Source: Oscheius onirici (lineage: Eukaryota; Nematoda; Chromadorea; Rhabditida; Rhabditidae). From it: 64,000 nucleotides of DNA. Shown one piece after another: positions 1 through 11,990 of this stretch. The notes beneath the pieces are model-generated. The model did not search any database, was not told the DNA's origin, and saw only the letters and a program-made list of their open reading frames with translations. A program made the position numbers and the translations under genes. Within the stretch, counting starts at the first letter, position 1. Each line of letters starts with the position of its first letter. The stretch is taken from the NCBI GenBank assembly GCA_932521025.1, contig OW051470.1:4264501-4328500 (forward strand). The letters run 5' to 3'.

Positions 1-1197
1 ACTGTTCTTTTCAAAGCGACACTCGATCAGTGTACATTAGCGGTCAATAGAGATTGAACACTGGTCTATAACAGAACGGTAATTTTGTTTCAGTTAGACA
101 CTGCTCGCGAGCTCACCTCTGCTTGATTTGATAAAAACGGCACGTTATAGGCACTGACGACGGAGAAACTGTAGAGGATTAGAGGCAGCATGATCTCTAT
201 AAAAGTTTTGTAATCTTTGTGAAAATGAGAGAAAGGAGAAAAACGCAGAGAAAAGAGGAGTACCGTAGCGCTGCAGCAGCGCCGGTCGGTCTCGTCGTTG
301 TCGCGAGTGAGCTCGCGGAGACGTAATTGATATAGGGAAGAGCGCAACCGCCCCGTCTCCGCCGGATGCAAGGAAACGAGTGCGAAGGTCGAGCGGGCTT
401 CGGCGAAAAAGAAAGAAAAGTCAATTTAACGGAAGCTGTTTGTGGGTCCTCCCTCTCCTTTGAAGGTGATTAATGGGGGGGGGAAGATGGTGGTCAGTCG
501 GGACCACCTGCAAGGACGACCCCTTTGCAGATTCAAACTGCCCTTCTTCGCAACACTGCGCCACGAAAGAAGTCGGCAGAAGGGATTTCGAGCCTACGGA
601 CTTGCTTCAAGCGTTTTGGACAATCCGACGATTGGAACTTATTCAAGAAGACTACTTATAAGTCAACACAAAAACACACTCGACCTATCTTCATCGACAT
701 GTAATTGGTTCCATCCAAACTGAACAAGTTCGTGTGCTGATCAAACTCTACAGATAGTCCAAGTCTGTACACTTTTCGGAGCGAAGGAACATGTGACTTG
801 TCGAACGTTTGAATCGTTTTGCAGAGTGTAAGAGACTCGAAGTTCAAAAAGTTTCATCTTACTGTAGCTTATTGAAAGAAGAAAGTGCCAAGTAAAGGAT
901 AAGCCAGTCGCAGTGATAAATTACAAACAGACCGATCAGAAATCTGCGGAATTTTCATTGGTTGGAAAAGATTTACGAGTTCTTCGTTCGCGGAAAAAGT
1001 CGCGGTGACCGGAAGTAGCTTTCTTTGTACAGAGAGAGAGAGACTGGGAAGATGGAAACATCTCCGAACAGCTGGCCTTATAAAGGTTCGAAGGAGGAGG
1101 CGTCCCCCCGCCCCGAGACAAGCCGAAAAAGTACAAGATGATTCATTTTATGTACATTTCGCATATATACAGAACCGTATGGAAGAGACTAAAGCAA
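1..1197. other. no gene recognised (first 1.2 kb)
   Basis: Only short open frames occur on either strand, with no family resemblance and no convincing exon chain. The region lies beyond the 3' end of the TMEM272-like gene, so it may hold that gene's 3' UTR and intergenic sequence, or exons of a gene running off the left edge. A purine-rich stretch follows position 1030. Nothing further is supported. Confidence 0.5.
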
Positions 1198-3556
1198 TTA
1201 GGGAGCAATACGGACATTGACTTCGGGGTTTTGAAGAGCAGGTTTTCGGAAACAGATGCAGCAACAACAGCAGCAGAAACAGAAGCAAGAGATAATAGCA
1301 AGAGAATAGGTGACTGTGATGAAAATGAAGGCGAAGAGGAATGTAGCATGGTCGCAGTAGTCGTCTCCTCCGGTCATAGGGTCATAGTTGACTCGGGAGT
1401 ACGACCAGTAGACCCAGATGGATCCGAGGACGAACCTGAAATTGAACACAACTATAAACTCCAAAGATTCAGCAAAAAGTGTACTCTGCTGCGGAAATGG
1501 CTACCTGGCCCTGCTAAAAGACCAAATTCCGGGTAGTCTTTGTTTTCAACTTTTTTTGCACTTTTCAATTTTCGCGAAAGATGATGGATTGATAAGGCTC
1601 TCGAACATTAGCAGAAGAAAACTCTCTTCGATCAAAAATCTTATTTGGAGACGAGTAAGACGCTGCTGAACAAACTGCCGGACTTCCGTCCGCAATCGGT
1701 TCTTGCGCGAAAACAGAAACAGCTGGATCAACTGTAGCTAGTGAGAGAGACAGTTAAACTGTCTTGTATCCCATGTGATCACCATCAATCGCGTGAAAAC
1801 TGTGATAATCGCGTCGACAACCGACGCTGCAAACTCTTCAGATTCAGATCAATCATCGACTAATACAACATTTCTTACCAGATGACTATGAAGACAGACA
1901 GCAGCGATTCGAAGATGCGGATGAGCAGAGGTCGAGCACGCTGTTGCAGGTCCTGTACCTTTTGCTCTTTCTATAGGATCAACTCACTCTGAATCGGTAG
2001 ACAAAGTTGAGAGCACTTCTGGTCAAAGCACAGATTCCTGCGACTGTCAGCCAGGTGGGAATCAGACTGTTGGCTGGACACTTGTCTTTGTTCAAAGATC
2101 CCAAAACTATCATCAGAATAGGAATGATGTTCAGAAAAGCCAAAACCACGGCTGCAGCAACTGAAAAACTGTTCAATGTCCAATTACTCGAATTTAGGTC
2201 TTTTCCGATTAGTCATCTCCTCGCCGCCATGTCTAGCTTCTGGTTTCCTGTCCGTTGAATTGTGTCTAATTTCCACGAAAAGTGAACACTCATTTTGAGC
2301 AACAAAAAAATGTTTGAATTCTGTACTCGACCTGTCAGCGACACACCCAAAATCAGCTGTCTTTTTCCTCCGATCAAAGGAAACAAGTCGCAACAATCGG
2401 AAACCTTTTTATCCATCTTCGTATCTGATATTTTAAATTAACGACTCTTCACGCGTCAGTTTTGCGCGGACAACTAAGGGTCAACGAGAAGAATGTGTCA
2501 CATTTTGCAAGTTTTTTTTCGGTATTGTTCTCTGAAAACTATGACCTTGTTCCGGTAATTTCCAAGTGACTACTCAGTTTATGAGTCGCGCAACCGGATG
2601 TCCCGTCAATGATGCTTTCTACTGACTAAATAGTAAGCGTAATTTCTGCTTAATCTAGTCAAAAAGACCGGCGGAATTTCAGCAATGACACCGGAAGCCA
2701 TCAACAGAAGTCGCTAACGATCCCATTAGATTAGTGTTCGGGTTACGGTGCGTGGGAAGGTAGCTCTTTCAAAACATCGCGGCCCTATTTCTCCTCCATA
2801 AAAGGCGTCGTTTCGAGGGATCTTCCGCTCTGACCAGGCATGTTGATTCTGGGTTGTTGCGCTGCGGTCTGGGGTGCGGCCAGGTTGGACTTTGCGGCGG
2901 GCAAAAAAAAGTTTATTTCGCATTTTTTTTGTTTCCAAAGACGTCCCCCGATTAGATTTAGTTTTGTCATCAGAAAAATTGGAAGAAAATCGAAAACTGA
3001 CAATGAAAATCGAATAAAACTGCTATTTTTACCGAATTTCGTCAAAAAGCCAGTTTCTTCTATTTTTGTCGTCAGTTCTCGATTTTCTTCCAATTTTTCT
3101 GATGACAAAACTACATCTAATCGGGGGACGTATTTGGAAACAAAAAAATCAGAAAAATAATGCGAAATGAATTTTTTTAGCCCGCCGCAAAGTCCAACCT
3201 GGCCACAGCGCAGGTTTTCAACAAGCCTGGCTCTGACGTAACCGCCACTATACGAGACGTGGTAAAACGTGCTTTAGTGGGTACAAAAGTTGTGACCTTG
3301 AACTGACCGAGGGGGAAGCACTTTTGTTTTATTGGATTGTTTATACTGACCTGTATCTGCAATCACGTTGATCGCTTTGTAGACCAATTGTGCCAAACCT
3401 CCAGGAGAATCTACACGACGGAACTCTCCAAAGAGTTCATCATAGGAAGGAGGAGCATCTAATTTCATTTTTTTTTCATTCAGCTTACGAACCATGTCCT
3501 TGCTGAACTTCAGAGTAGCTCGGAGGTTCCTCTAAAGGAGCCGAAGGATGAGACAT
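1198..3556 (-). CDS. TMEM272-like multi-pass membrane protein
   Basis: A five-exon model closes in frame at 220 residues: 3556-3493, 3458-3351, 2160-1988, 1958-1879 and 1435-1198. All junctions are GT-AG with matching phase. The N-terminus is cytoplasmic-looking with two PPSY motifs (EPPSYSEV and APPSYDELFGE), possible WW-domain ligands. Hydrophobic segments follow: AAAVVLAFLNIIPILMIVLG with the family's Lys/Asp-Cys-Pro stretch (KDKCPANSLIP), then SLLSVFIVIWFVLGSIWVYW with NYDP...YCD, then a last helix ending in a Cys cluster. That order is typical of TMEM272-like proteins, whose function I do not know. The third intron from the 3' end, about 1.2 kb, carries a fold-back repeat. The first intron is 34 bases. 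The EAPP gene ends about 200 bases upstream on the same strand. Confidence 0.8.
2855..3224. mobile_element. fold-back repeat (MITE-like), copy 1
   Basis: This is a near-palindromic element inside an intron of the TMEM272-like gene. The left arm contains GGTTGGACTTTGCGGCGGGC (about 2884-2902) and the right arm its reverse complement (about 3180-3200). The inner arms (2942-3000 and 3072-3130) are also inverted copies, so the whole element can fold into one long hairpin. A second copy lies at about 60440-60785. There is no coding capacity, so it is probably mobilised in trans. I did not find a clear target-site duplication. Confidence 0.75.
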
Positions 3557-3759
3557 TCTAGAAGCAAATGTTTGGTAGTTTGATTGATTCTGAGCTATCT
3601 AAAATCTGAATTTTGTCCACTGAAATGAGAATATAGTACATTTGTATCTAGAATGGGAAGATATATGTGGATTTAAACCAGTTAGTAGTAATATTATCAA
3701 ATTGAAGATCTTTATAAAATAAAAACATTTGAAAACCGGATTTCAAGTGAAGTGAAAAG

Positions 3760-5251
3760 TTAGGCATATCCGGTGAGAACATTGAAGAAATGATAAACTT
3801 CGTCATTGTCCATAACCGCTACTTTTGTCTTGCAAATCTGACAGCGAACCGGATAAAAGAGATCCTTCGAGGTGGCCTGAAAAAAGTTGTTTTCGGCTAG
3901 CACAACCCATAAAAAGACATACAATACTTTGGATAAATCCAGTCTTTTTCTGCTTCTGTCGTTGTCGTCGCATTTCTTTTCCAGTCTTTTCTATCGTCAA
4001 CTTCTCTTCTGTGTCGACAGCACAATTTTCCACAAACATGGCTCTGTATTGATCCTTGTAAAGTTCATGTCGTTGACAGTCTCTTGTCAACAAATTCATA
4101 CAGCCAGGACAGGACAGCACAGCATCCGAATCATTGTCGATCTTTCCTCTGAAATTGGAGTTTAAACTAAAAAGAGAAAGTAATACTTGGATTTTGATGA
4201 GCCCTTCGTCTTTTTGGATCTTTCTTCGACCCATTTCTCGTTGTTGTCATCTTCGTCAGGATCGTAGAATTCGACTTCTTTCTCCTCTTCTGCAGTAGTT
4301 TCCTTTGCCTTGTCGACCAACTTTCGAATAGGGTTGTCATCGTCACCAGTTTTTGATCCTGATGTTTCAGGTGTCTCTTCCGTCATTCGCACGTCTTCAA
4401 CTGCGAGCTGTTTTGGCGTAGATGCTAAAATTTCTAATATTTAACAAAAATACAAAAAACAACCTTTTGTCCCCATGTGCAAGTCAGCATAGTCACAAAT
4501 ACTGCGGTCGAGTTGATCTTCCATGTCATCTTCAAATTCTGAAGGAGGATCGCCCCGCTTTTTGTCACATTTTGCGGGGATTCCGGCCATCTTCCGCAAT
4601 TCGGCTTGAAGTTCATCATCAGAGCTGAAAAGCTTTGCTTAATATGTGATCATTTATATAACACGTTTTGTTGATCTCATTCTTTTCGGGAACTACGCCG
4701 AGAACTTGCTTTCTGCAGCCGACTGAGCAGACGCGCCGGCGCCGAGGCCGTGGCGTATTGCGCCGCTCACAGGACAGATAGAAGAAGTGTCACCGGAAGC
4801 CTCCAAAAGATAATTGATCACGCGCACAACTGATGACCGTGTTTTCTGAAGCTTGGAAGAAGCTTGAACGGTGAATAATTGGGGAGTAGGGAAAATAAAC
4901 GTATAAATTCTCCGCGAACAATGGAAAAAAGGAGCTCCTACTATTATGGCGACCATAATCAATAGTGCAAAACACTTTGTGCGCCATAACATCACGACTG
5001 TTTGGACTGAAAAAACAGACAATTTCGGCATTGACAAATAACGATGACAAATGATCGGAAACACAAAAGGGCGTCTCTCGTATGACATATAGCTAAGTTT
5101 TTACAAAGAGTAGTAGTAAGTACTTTCTGAATAAAGAGGATGAAAAATTTGGTTACCTCATGTCATCACCGCTATCTTCATCTCTCCATCCACCTCCTCC
5201 CGTGTAGTATTCGTCATCGGCCAATTTTTCAAATGGCTGTAAACGATCCAT
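3760..5251 (-). CDS. E2F-associated phosphoprotein (EAPP) homologue
   Basis: EAPP is a nuclear protein that in mammals associates with E2F factors and modulates E2F-dependent transcription. The reconstructed protein begins [19 protein letters not shown], has an acidic middle ([20 protein letters not shown]) and the diagnostic zinc-binding core: [21 protein letters not shown], then [13 protein letters not shown]. It ends with [20 protein letters not shown] and FFNVL. The two CxxC pairs and the EVYHFFNVL end match the family closely. Exons join in phase: 5251-5157, an exon ending near 4465, one from about 4423 to 4190, then two to the stop. Introns are about 39-55 bases apart from the first. 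The downstream neighbour on the same strand is the TMEM272-like gene, about 200 bases away, so co-transcription is possible. Confidence 0.88.
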
Positions 5252-5402
5252 TCTGGTTTTACCTGAAAGTGCTTTAGAGGCAGGAAAAGTAGCATAAAAA
5301 CTGCTAAGAACAAAGATTTGATAGTAAGTTTTTAGATTTCAACTTGGCGAAATGCAACACTGAAGTGTAGGAACAGTGCAGAGAAACGGAACAGAAAATA
5401 TG

Positions 5403-5808
5403 GGTAATACTATAGCAGGCACCCCCCTCCATTCAAATATTTTGGCGCGCAATGTGTGAAATCGGGATTTTCACCACTTTTCCGTTATTTTTTTACGTTC
5501 TAGATGTGTTTATCGAACTCGGCGCCAATTAAAACCCCTAGGATGCCGAAATACTTGAAAAATTATTCGAAATACTTCAGAATAAGCAACATCGCTAACA
5601 TATTGCACCCCCCGAGAATTTCTCTAGATTTTTCACTATTTTATTCGATTGGACACTCACCCAAGGGGTAGTTTTTGATGCTGCATTCGATAAAAGCAGC
5701 TAGAACGTGAAATAATTCTGGAAAAATGGTTAAAAACGCGAATTTAGTCAATTTATGGCTTGCGCGCCAAAATATTTGAATGGAGGGGGTGTCTGCTATA
5801 GTATTACC
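5403..5808. mobile_element. MITE with 8-base target duplication
   Basis: Terminal inverted repeats of about 48 bases begin GGTAATACTATAGCAG and extend through CCATTCAAATATTTTGGCGC. The right end is the reverse complement with one mismatch and one indel. The element is flanked on both sides by AAAATATG (5395-5402 and 5809-5816), a perfect 8-base duplication. It has no coding capacity. An 8-base duplication fits hAT or P-type transposases, or Merlin (8-9 bases); the GG terminus does not decide between them. Confidence 0.85.
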
Positions 5809-5926
5809 AAAATATGTTCTTCGAATGTTTGTTTACACCGTCTGTGTGAAAGCATCAGCTGCCAGTACGCAATTGCGTAAATTTTTGTGTTACCGTCATC
5901 TAATATTGCAAAGCATACGTTTCGTC

Positions 5927-5956
5927 TAATTCATAGGTCTACAGACCTATGAATTA
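5927..5956. repeat. 30-base near-perfect palindrome
   Basis: The arms are TAATTCATAGGTCT and its complement around a two-base asymmetric centre. It is short enough to be chance or the remnant of a palindromic element, and its function is unknown. Confidence 0.7.
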
Positions 5957-6309
5957 TAAGCTAACTACTCACTAATTCATACGTCGAACCGTACCACAAA
6001 CAGTTTAGATTCTATTGTACGTAAACAGAAATAGGACTCCTTCCATTTTGTAAAAAGGTGCCGATTCTGATTTTATGAGCACCTCACCCACATTACATTA
6101 TCAGAACTTTTTACAAGGATTGAACCGCCCTTATCAGGGCTAAAGTTTCCTAAGTAAAAAAAAGTAAAGTTTCTCCCTATCAACGCCAGAGTTCCGAAGA
6201 ATCCTCTGAGAGACAAGCTCCTACTGCGTGAGGGGTCAATCTGAGGGGCCAGATCGTGTGAGGCGTTTACGTTCCGAAGTTGCCCAACCTGTTCCACGGA
6301 ACGCCTTTA

Positions 6310-6365
6310 CATGCTACTACCAATTTACCGACCTTCGTAACATGCTACTACCAATTTACCGACCT
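6310..6365. repeat. short tandem duplication, period 31
   Basis: The unit CATGCTACTACCAATTTACC followed by GACCT appears twice with a six-base spacer. It lies in noncoding sequence related to the copy near 22.4 kb. Confidence 0.8.
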
Positions 6366-7240
6366 CGAGTTTTCTTTTTTCCTGTTTCCTAAGTATCCCT
6401 TCCCTATTCGGGCTGAACAACTTGTAAATCGTTTTTGTTTGGGAACTACCAAAATCAAAAGCAAAGGCTAATATCCCAGTACTGACTTGTCTGAACTTGT
6501 TACACTAACTCCCAAAGCTCCCTTGTAAATCTACCAATTAAGGGTTCCGACACACTAACAGGCATAGACTTGAGAGCAATTTAAAGTGGATAAACAAAAC
6601 AGTTCCAATACGTTTTTCTGACCCCCACAACTGAATCCCAAAAGAGCTGTCTCCACCCACGGTTCTTTACACTCTGAACACGCCTGTCTGTGAGAATCTC
6701 CGGGTGCATTCTAGTCGATCAATTTCCCTCTTCTATGTTTCTGTTGATCTTTGTCTAATTTCCTATTATCTGAGCTGGAATGAACCAAGAACAAAAGCAT
6801 TCTCGTATTGGAAATAGTTGTTCCGTTATCGTTATCTGAAAGCAACTCACGCTAGTTGATATCTAAAGAGTAATTCGTAATTATCTTTAAATTATAGACC
6901 ACTATAGTAACATTGGTCTTAAAGAGCATTGGTCAAAAGAAATACATCTCGTATAGCTCTATTCGTATTGTTTGTCTACGCGCTAAGGTCGTCGTTCACC
7001 TGCCACAGGTCACAGCTGTCAATAGGCTTGTTTTGGGAGCCTCACAGAAATCGCTTTGAATTATTCCACAAGGCGTGTGAGTCTTGCATACTGCCAAGTA
7101 GCCAGCTGGCAAATCGATGGAGGCAACAGCTGCTGTTAGTCATCCTCGCAATTCAGCTACTAGCTCTCTGATCACTAAATTACTAATTATTTTTTCACGT
7201 TCGTATATAAGCTTTAGTTTTCAGAACTTTGGTTCCAGCC

Positions 7241-8948
7241 ATGGCGTGGCTTTCGACCACCCATCATGCCCACAAACCGAATGTTCCCATCATTATGGAG
7301 GATGTTTTTGGCTGGGTCAGAGAAGGAAACGCCTTCCAAGTTCGAGTTTGGCTCGATGACCACGAGCATGATCTCAACGTTGGGTAAATATTTGAAAGAG
7401 GGAATAACTTTCTTTTCTTGCAGCGACGACCATGCCTTTTCTCTTCTCCATTGGGCAGCCAAAGGAGGATATGTGAGTATAGTCGAAATGCTCTTGTCCA
7501 GAGGAGCTCGTGTCAATGTGACCAATATGGGAGACGACACTCCTCTCCATTTGGCCGCTTCTCATGGACACAGACAGATTGTTGTGGTAAGTGATCCTGT
7601 GTGGTTTCAAAGCCATTATTCTAGAAACTTCTGAACAGGAAAGCCGACGTGAATGCGACTAACGAACACGGAATGACACCTCTTCACTATGCCTCATTTT
7701 GGGGCTTCATTGAAATTGTAGAAGATCTGATCACGGCCGGAGCTTCAATTTCTCAGTGCAACAGAAAAGGTCTTTCAATTCTGGATGTTTGTCAACCACA
7801 GATCCGTTCAACTGTCATCGGTTTGTGAGAGTCTTTATTTCAATTAGGTGTTCTCTTTAGAAATTGCGAAAGAGAACGGACAAAGTGCACAGGCGAGAAC
7901 TCCATTCAAGGATGAGACTTGGAAGGGTACAAAGTCAAGGACACGTGATGCCACTCTTTCCCGATATGCTGGAATAGAGGTCTCTTCGCTTCATCTCACC
8001 AACAAAGTAGGTCTAATGGAGTTAGAGAAACTCTTCTAGATTGCCGAATCTCATTCGGGAGAGCTGTGGCGCGGAAAATGGCAAGGAAACGACATCGTGG
8101 CCAGAATACTTGCCGTCCAAGAAGTCACTCCAAGAATTGCACGTGACTTCCAGACAGAGTTTCCACAGCTTCGGTAAAAATCTTTCAATTACTTTTCTCA
8201 TTTGATTGATATAGGATATTTGCCCATTCTAATATCTGTCCTGTCTTGGCAGCAGCATGCCAACCTCCCAGTCTGGTTCTCATCAGTCAATACAGACCAT
8301 TTGGCAGTCTCTACAATGTTCTTCACGAGCAAAGCTGTGAGTTCGTTCTAAAGAAACAAACTGTTTTCTAGCTGTTGTCATTGACCATCAACAAGCTATT
8401 CGATTCGCAATTGATATTGCCAGAGGAATGTCATATCTCCACAGTCTCGATCCCATGGTTCTGAGGTGAGACGAAAAATACATTATCTACAGTAACCTTC
8501 AGGTACTTCCTCTCTTCGAAACACGTGGTGGTCGACGAAGAACTGAATGCTAAGATCTCAATGGCCGACACCAAATTCTCTTTCCAAGAGGTCGGTCGCT
8601 GCTACTCTCCTGCCTGGATGAGTCCAGAAGCTCTCAACCGTTCCCCGGAAGAACTCAATATTCGGGCAGCTGACATGTGGAGTTTCGGAGTTCTCTTGTG
8701 GGAACTGAACACTCGAGAAGTTCCTTTCGCCGATTTGCCTCCGATGGAATGTGGAATGAAGGTCTGTCTTTGACAGAAGAATCTCAATACAATTCGTTCA
8801 GATTGCTCTTGAAGGGCTTCGGGTTTCTATTCCTCCCGGTACAGCAAAAACGATGGCGAGATTGATATCAATCTGTATGAACGAAGAGCCCGGAAGACGA
8901 CCAATGTTTGATCAAGTTATTCCCATCCTCGAAAAAATGGCCGAATAA
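7241..8948 (+). CDS. pat-4: Integrin-linked kinase (PAT-4/ILK family)
   Basis: ILK is the adhesion-site scaffold that binds PINCH through its ankyrin repeats and parvin through its pseudokinase domain. In nematode muscle it sits at dense bodies. The protein runs [12 protein letters not shown]..., then ankyrin repeats ([33 protein letters not shown]), the linker [13 protein letters not shown], then a kinase-like domain ([44 protein letters not shown]) and the end [15 protein letters not shown]. The usual DFG is replaced by [10 protein letters not shown] and the VAIK lysine by Arg (ARIL), consistent with a pseudokinase. There are about nine introns, several of only 33-40 bases. An in-frame ATG at 7241 follows an acceptor-like TTTTCAG; the family-typical start is 7295 (MEDVF), and I cannot decide between them. 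Confidence 0.95.
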
Positions 8949-10287
8949 GCTTTATTTCTTGTAACTATTCTCTCACTGCCACAACTACTATTCCTTACAA
9001 TGGTGCTCCAAATGCCTTGAAAATATTTATAAAGCCTTTTTGCTCTTCTGATTGAGCCTTACTCGAGGCTTTTTACAAAAGGTACAGTCAGTTAAAAGAA
9101 CCCAATCTTATGAATCTAAAGCTTTTTAAACAGTTTAGTTCCCCCGTAGTATACGGTCTAAGAAACTGTACAAATGGTTCAAAACATCTGACAACGAGAG
9201 ACTGGAGAGAAGCTGAACGGATAGTCGAGCAGAAGTGTGGTTGCTGCCGTTGCTCCATGTACGATGTCTCCTTCATTTCCAAACTGGAATGTTACGAAAG
9301 AATGTTCCATTTCAATGAGCGGTTGGTGGTTCGTCTTCAACTTAGATCATCGCCCCTAGCTTGTTCCCTTTGAATTCCAATTGCTGTTTGATTTTAACGA
9401 CCCATTGTAGACTCGATCGCCGTACCCGAAACTGTGAATTGCATTTCACTTTCTAACTGCGACTCATAATATTTCGATTTTATTTCTCATGACCACCTTT
9501 TGATCAGTAGCACACTCTGCATAGATGGATTTTATAGGCTCTTTCCTCTTTTTAAGAAATTGAAGATGTTCACATCTCCTCAACTCTTGGCTGCCTCCAT
9601 TCGTTTTCTTCCGGAATTTATCTTCGACTCTGGCCTGGCAGAGGAGATTCTAAATTTTCAAAAAAGTATAGGGGATTCTAAAAAAAAATGGGGGTTTCTA
9701 AAAAGAAAATCCCATTCCGCTGTTTTCAAGGCGAATATGTGGTTTTCTAGCTTCGGCATGTTCTACAAAGTTGGAGAGCAAATCAAAAGCAACAACTTTG
9801 TAGAACAGAACAACTCTTTCCGACCAAGACATCACTATGAAAACAGGCTGTGAAGATGCGTGCCACTATGTTAGCAGTACTGAGTGGTTTCAAAGATACT
9901 TTCCACGGAGAGTAGAGTGTTTGCTTTCAGTGTTATCATCAGAAAACGTACTATTCTTTAAAAGGACCTAAGCTGAGTTATCTGATCCAACTGAGTACTT
10001 AAGACGCAATGTCCCGTAACTTTTAGAGGGGGCGGCGATAGGGTACTTCCCATGATCCAAATCGGCTCAAATTTGCAGGAGGCACTATTTGGGACCCAAA
10101 TCGTACTTTACCCCCTAACTCAAAAACCAAAATTTTTTTTTTTGAAATTTTGGATGTCTCAAAATGGCCTTAAACGATAAAACAAATGTGTAGGAACATT
10201 TTTTGGTTAGGGGTCATGGGGCAAAAAATGCTTCAGAAAAAAGTAATGGACCTTGGAAGTGGCCAAAAAACGAATTTTTGCGATAAT

Positions 10288-10395
10288 TTACCCTTTCCGT
10301 TATTGGGCGAAAAAAAATATTTTGCTGGTAAATAGGTCTTCTTACTCCTCATTTACCCTAATAATTTCGTTTTCGCCCAATAACGGAAAGGATAC
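10288..10395. repeat. inverted repeat, about 22-base arms
   Basis: CCTTTCCGTTATTGGGCGAA is followed after about 55 bases by its complement TTCGCCCAATAACGGAAAGG. It sits within an A/T-rich noncoding block that also contains a second pair of inverted repeats (TTAGAAAAAAATTCTAAG type) at about 10690-10770. Confidence 0.75.
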
Positions 10396-10805
10396 TCTAT
10401 CTGGAAAATGAGTTTTTTGAGCTGCACTTTTCAAATTGCCGCGCTTTTTTTGAGGGCGGGAATTTGAACTTCAAAAAATAAAAATCCACATTTTCTTATT
10501 TTTTGACGCTTTGCGCTTATTTTTTTTTTCAACTTCTAACCATGCTTAATCGATTCAGCGTTAAAAAATACACTAGAAAAGAGTATTCAAGTGTAAAAAT
10601 AGTGAAAAAATAAGGTAAAAATAAAAAGTTGCGAAAATACGAAAATCCAAAAAATAATTTTAGCCCAAAAACACACTGGGTAGGGTTAGGGACTTTCCTT
10701 AGAAAAAAATTCTAAGAAAAGTCACACCGCAACTTATCTTAGAAAAAAATTTCTAAGAAAAGTTGCGGTGGGATTTGTTGGCCGTTACTTTTTTATATAT
10801 AAAAA

Positions 10806-11163
10806 ATTTCGATCTCAGTTACGACCTCGTGACCATCTGATCATCAAAAATTTTCAAAAAAAGGAAATGACCCCATTTGGTATCGGTATCTTTTGAAACA
10901 CTTGCTGCGAAGTGAGAACGACAAATTTGATTGAAATGTTCATTACTGTTGTGGCCTCTGATCAGATCCTGTGGTTCACCCCCATCGAACAAGGTTTTTA
11001 ACCAGATTTGTACACCCATCTAGACGCTCACACTGATCAAAATTATGCTTCTCACTTCGCAGCAAGTGTTTCAAAAGATACCGATACCAAATGGGGTCAT
11101 TTCCTTTTTTTTGAAAATTTTTGATGATCAGATGGTCACGAGGTCGGAACTGGAATCGAAACT
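10806..11163. mobile_element. fold-back element, about 115-base arms
   Basis: The left arm (10806-10919) includes ACCTCGTGACCATCTGATCA and CCCATTTGGTATCGGTATC. The right arm (11049-11163) is its near-complete reverse complement. The loop is about 130 bases. No coding capacity is seen and I did not identify a convincing target-site duplication. Confidence 0.75.
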
Positions 11164-11827
11164 TTTCTCTCTCCAAAAAGTCTTCTGGGCACAGAGTAGT
11201 GATTTTGAATACAATTTACAAGTTTTCACCTAAAAGATTACAGACATTGCGTCTTAATGCTACTCGATGGTTCTGGTTTCTCTCTACTGAACTGATACTC
11301 ATCTCGATCTACACTCTGGCGAGTTTTCCGCTCTGTTCTAACAATAAGAAACCGTAACTGTTCTCTCTTCCGATTAGATGCAAACACCGGTAGAAAACCA
11401 CAAAGACCACTAGCCAAAAGTTGGGGGGGGGGGAACAATAGTAGAACAGCCCGCGGGGAGAGCTACTCTCTCATTGTGAAATCCTGCCATCCGTTCGGTG
11501 AAATCCGTTCGAGTCATTCCTAGAATCAGAACCGCTAGAAAAACAAAAAAACTGAAAATTTGGAATCCCTTATTTTTTCGAAAATCCCCCCTTTTTTTTT
11601 TTTAGAACTTTTATGATTCCACATTCGTTGTGCTTAAAAACAAAATCCGTAATTTACAAGTTTCCAAAAGCGCGCCTCCGACTTATGTCAGACTTGTCAA
11701 GACTAAAACTCTAAGCGAGTAGCCATTGAAGTATTCTAGCTCGACGTCTTCTGCTGTGCTGATGGCTGCCACTTCTCTCTACCAGAGCACGAGACGGATC
11801 CGTACAGCGAGTATTGGGAGACCACAT

Positions 11828-11990
11828 TGAAGAGATCGGCTGACTGGGGAAGGGATCAGGAGAGATTGGTTGACTAGGAAAGGGAGCAGAAGGGATCAGG
11901 AGAGATCGGTTGACTGGGGGAAGGGATCAGAAGTAACGAAAAACACAAGTAAAAAAAAGTCGCCGACAGGCGGCGAAGCCGGCTGGTATA
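11828..11990. repeat. dispersed repeat, copy 1 (GAGATCGGTTGACTGGGG type)
   Basis: Near-repeats of AGAGATCGGTTGACTGGGG and AGGGATCAG lead into AAAAAGTCGCCGACAGGCGG and a GCCGGCTGGTA motif. The same order of motifs recurs at about 23040-23140. It is noncoding and belongs to a family of degenerate interspersed repeats in this window. Confidence 0.7.

Larger units (their letters stand above)
5252..7240. other. intergenic, repeat-bearing
   Basis: No gene is recognised between EAPP and ILK, which are divergently transcribed, so both promoters should lie here. It holds a transposon-like element (5403-5808), a 30-base palindrome (5927-5956), a short tandem duplication (6310-6365) and, from about 6100 to 6600, sequence that recurs near 22430-22700. 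The end nearest ILK contains an acceptor-like TTTTCAG at about 7224. Confidence 0.55.

Noticed and set aside
9500-9853. 117-codon plus-strand open frame
   Set aside because: It crosses A-rich low-complexity sequence (repeated AAAAATGGGGG and similar) and has no recognisable domain or splice partners.
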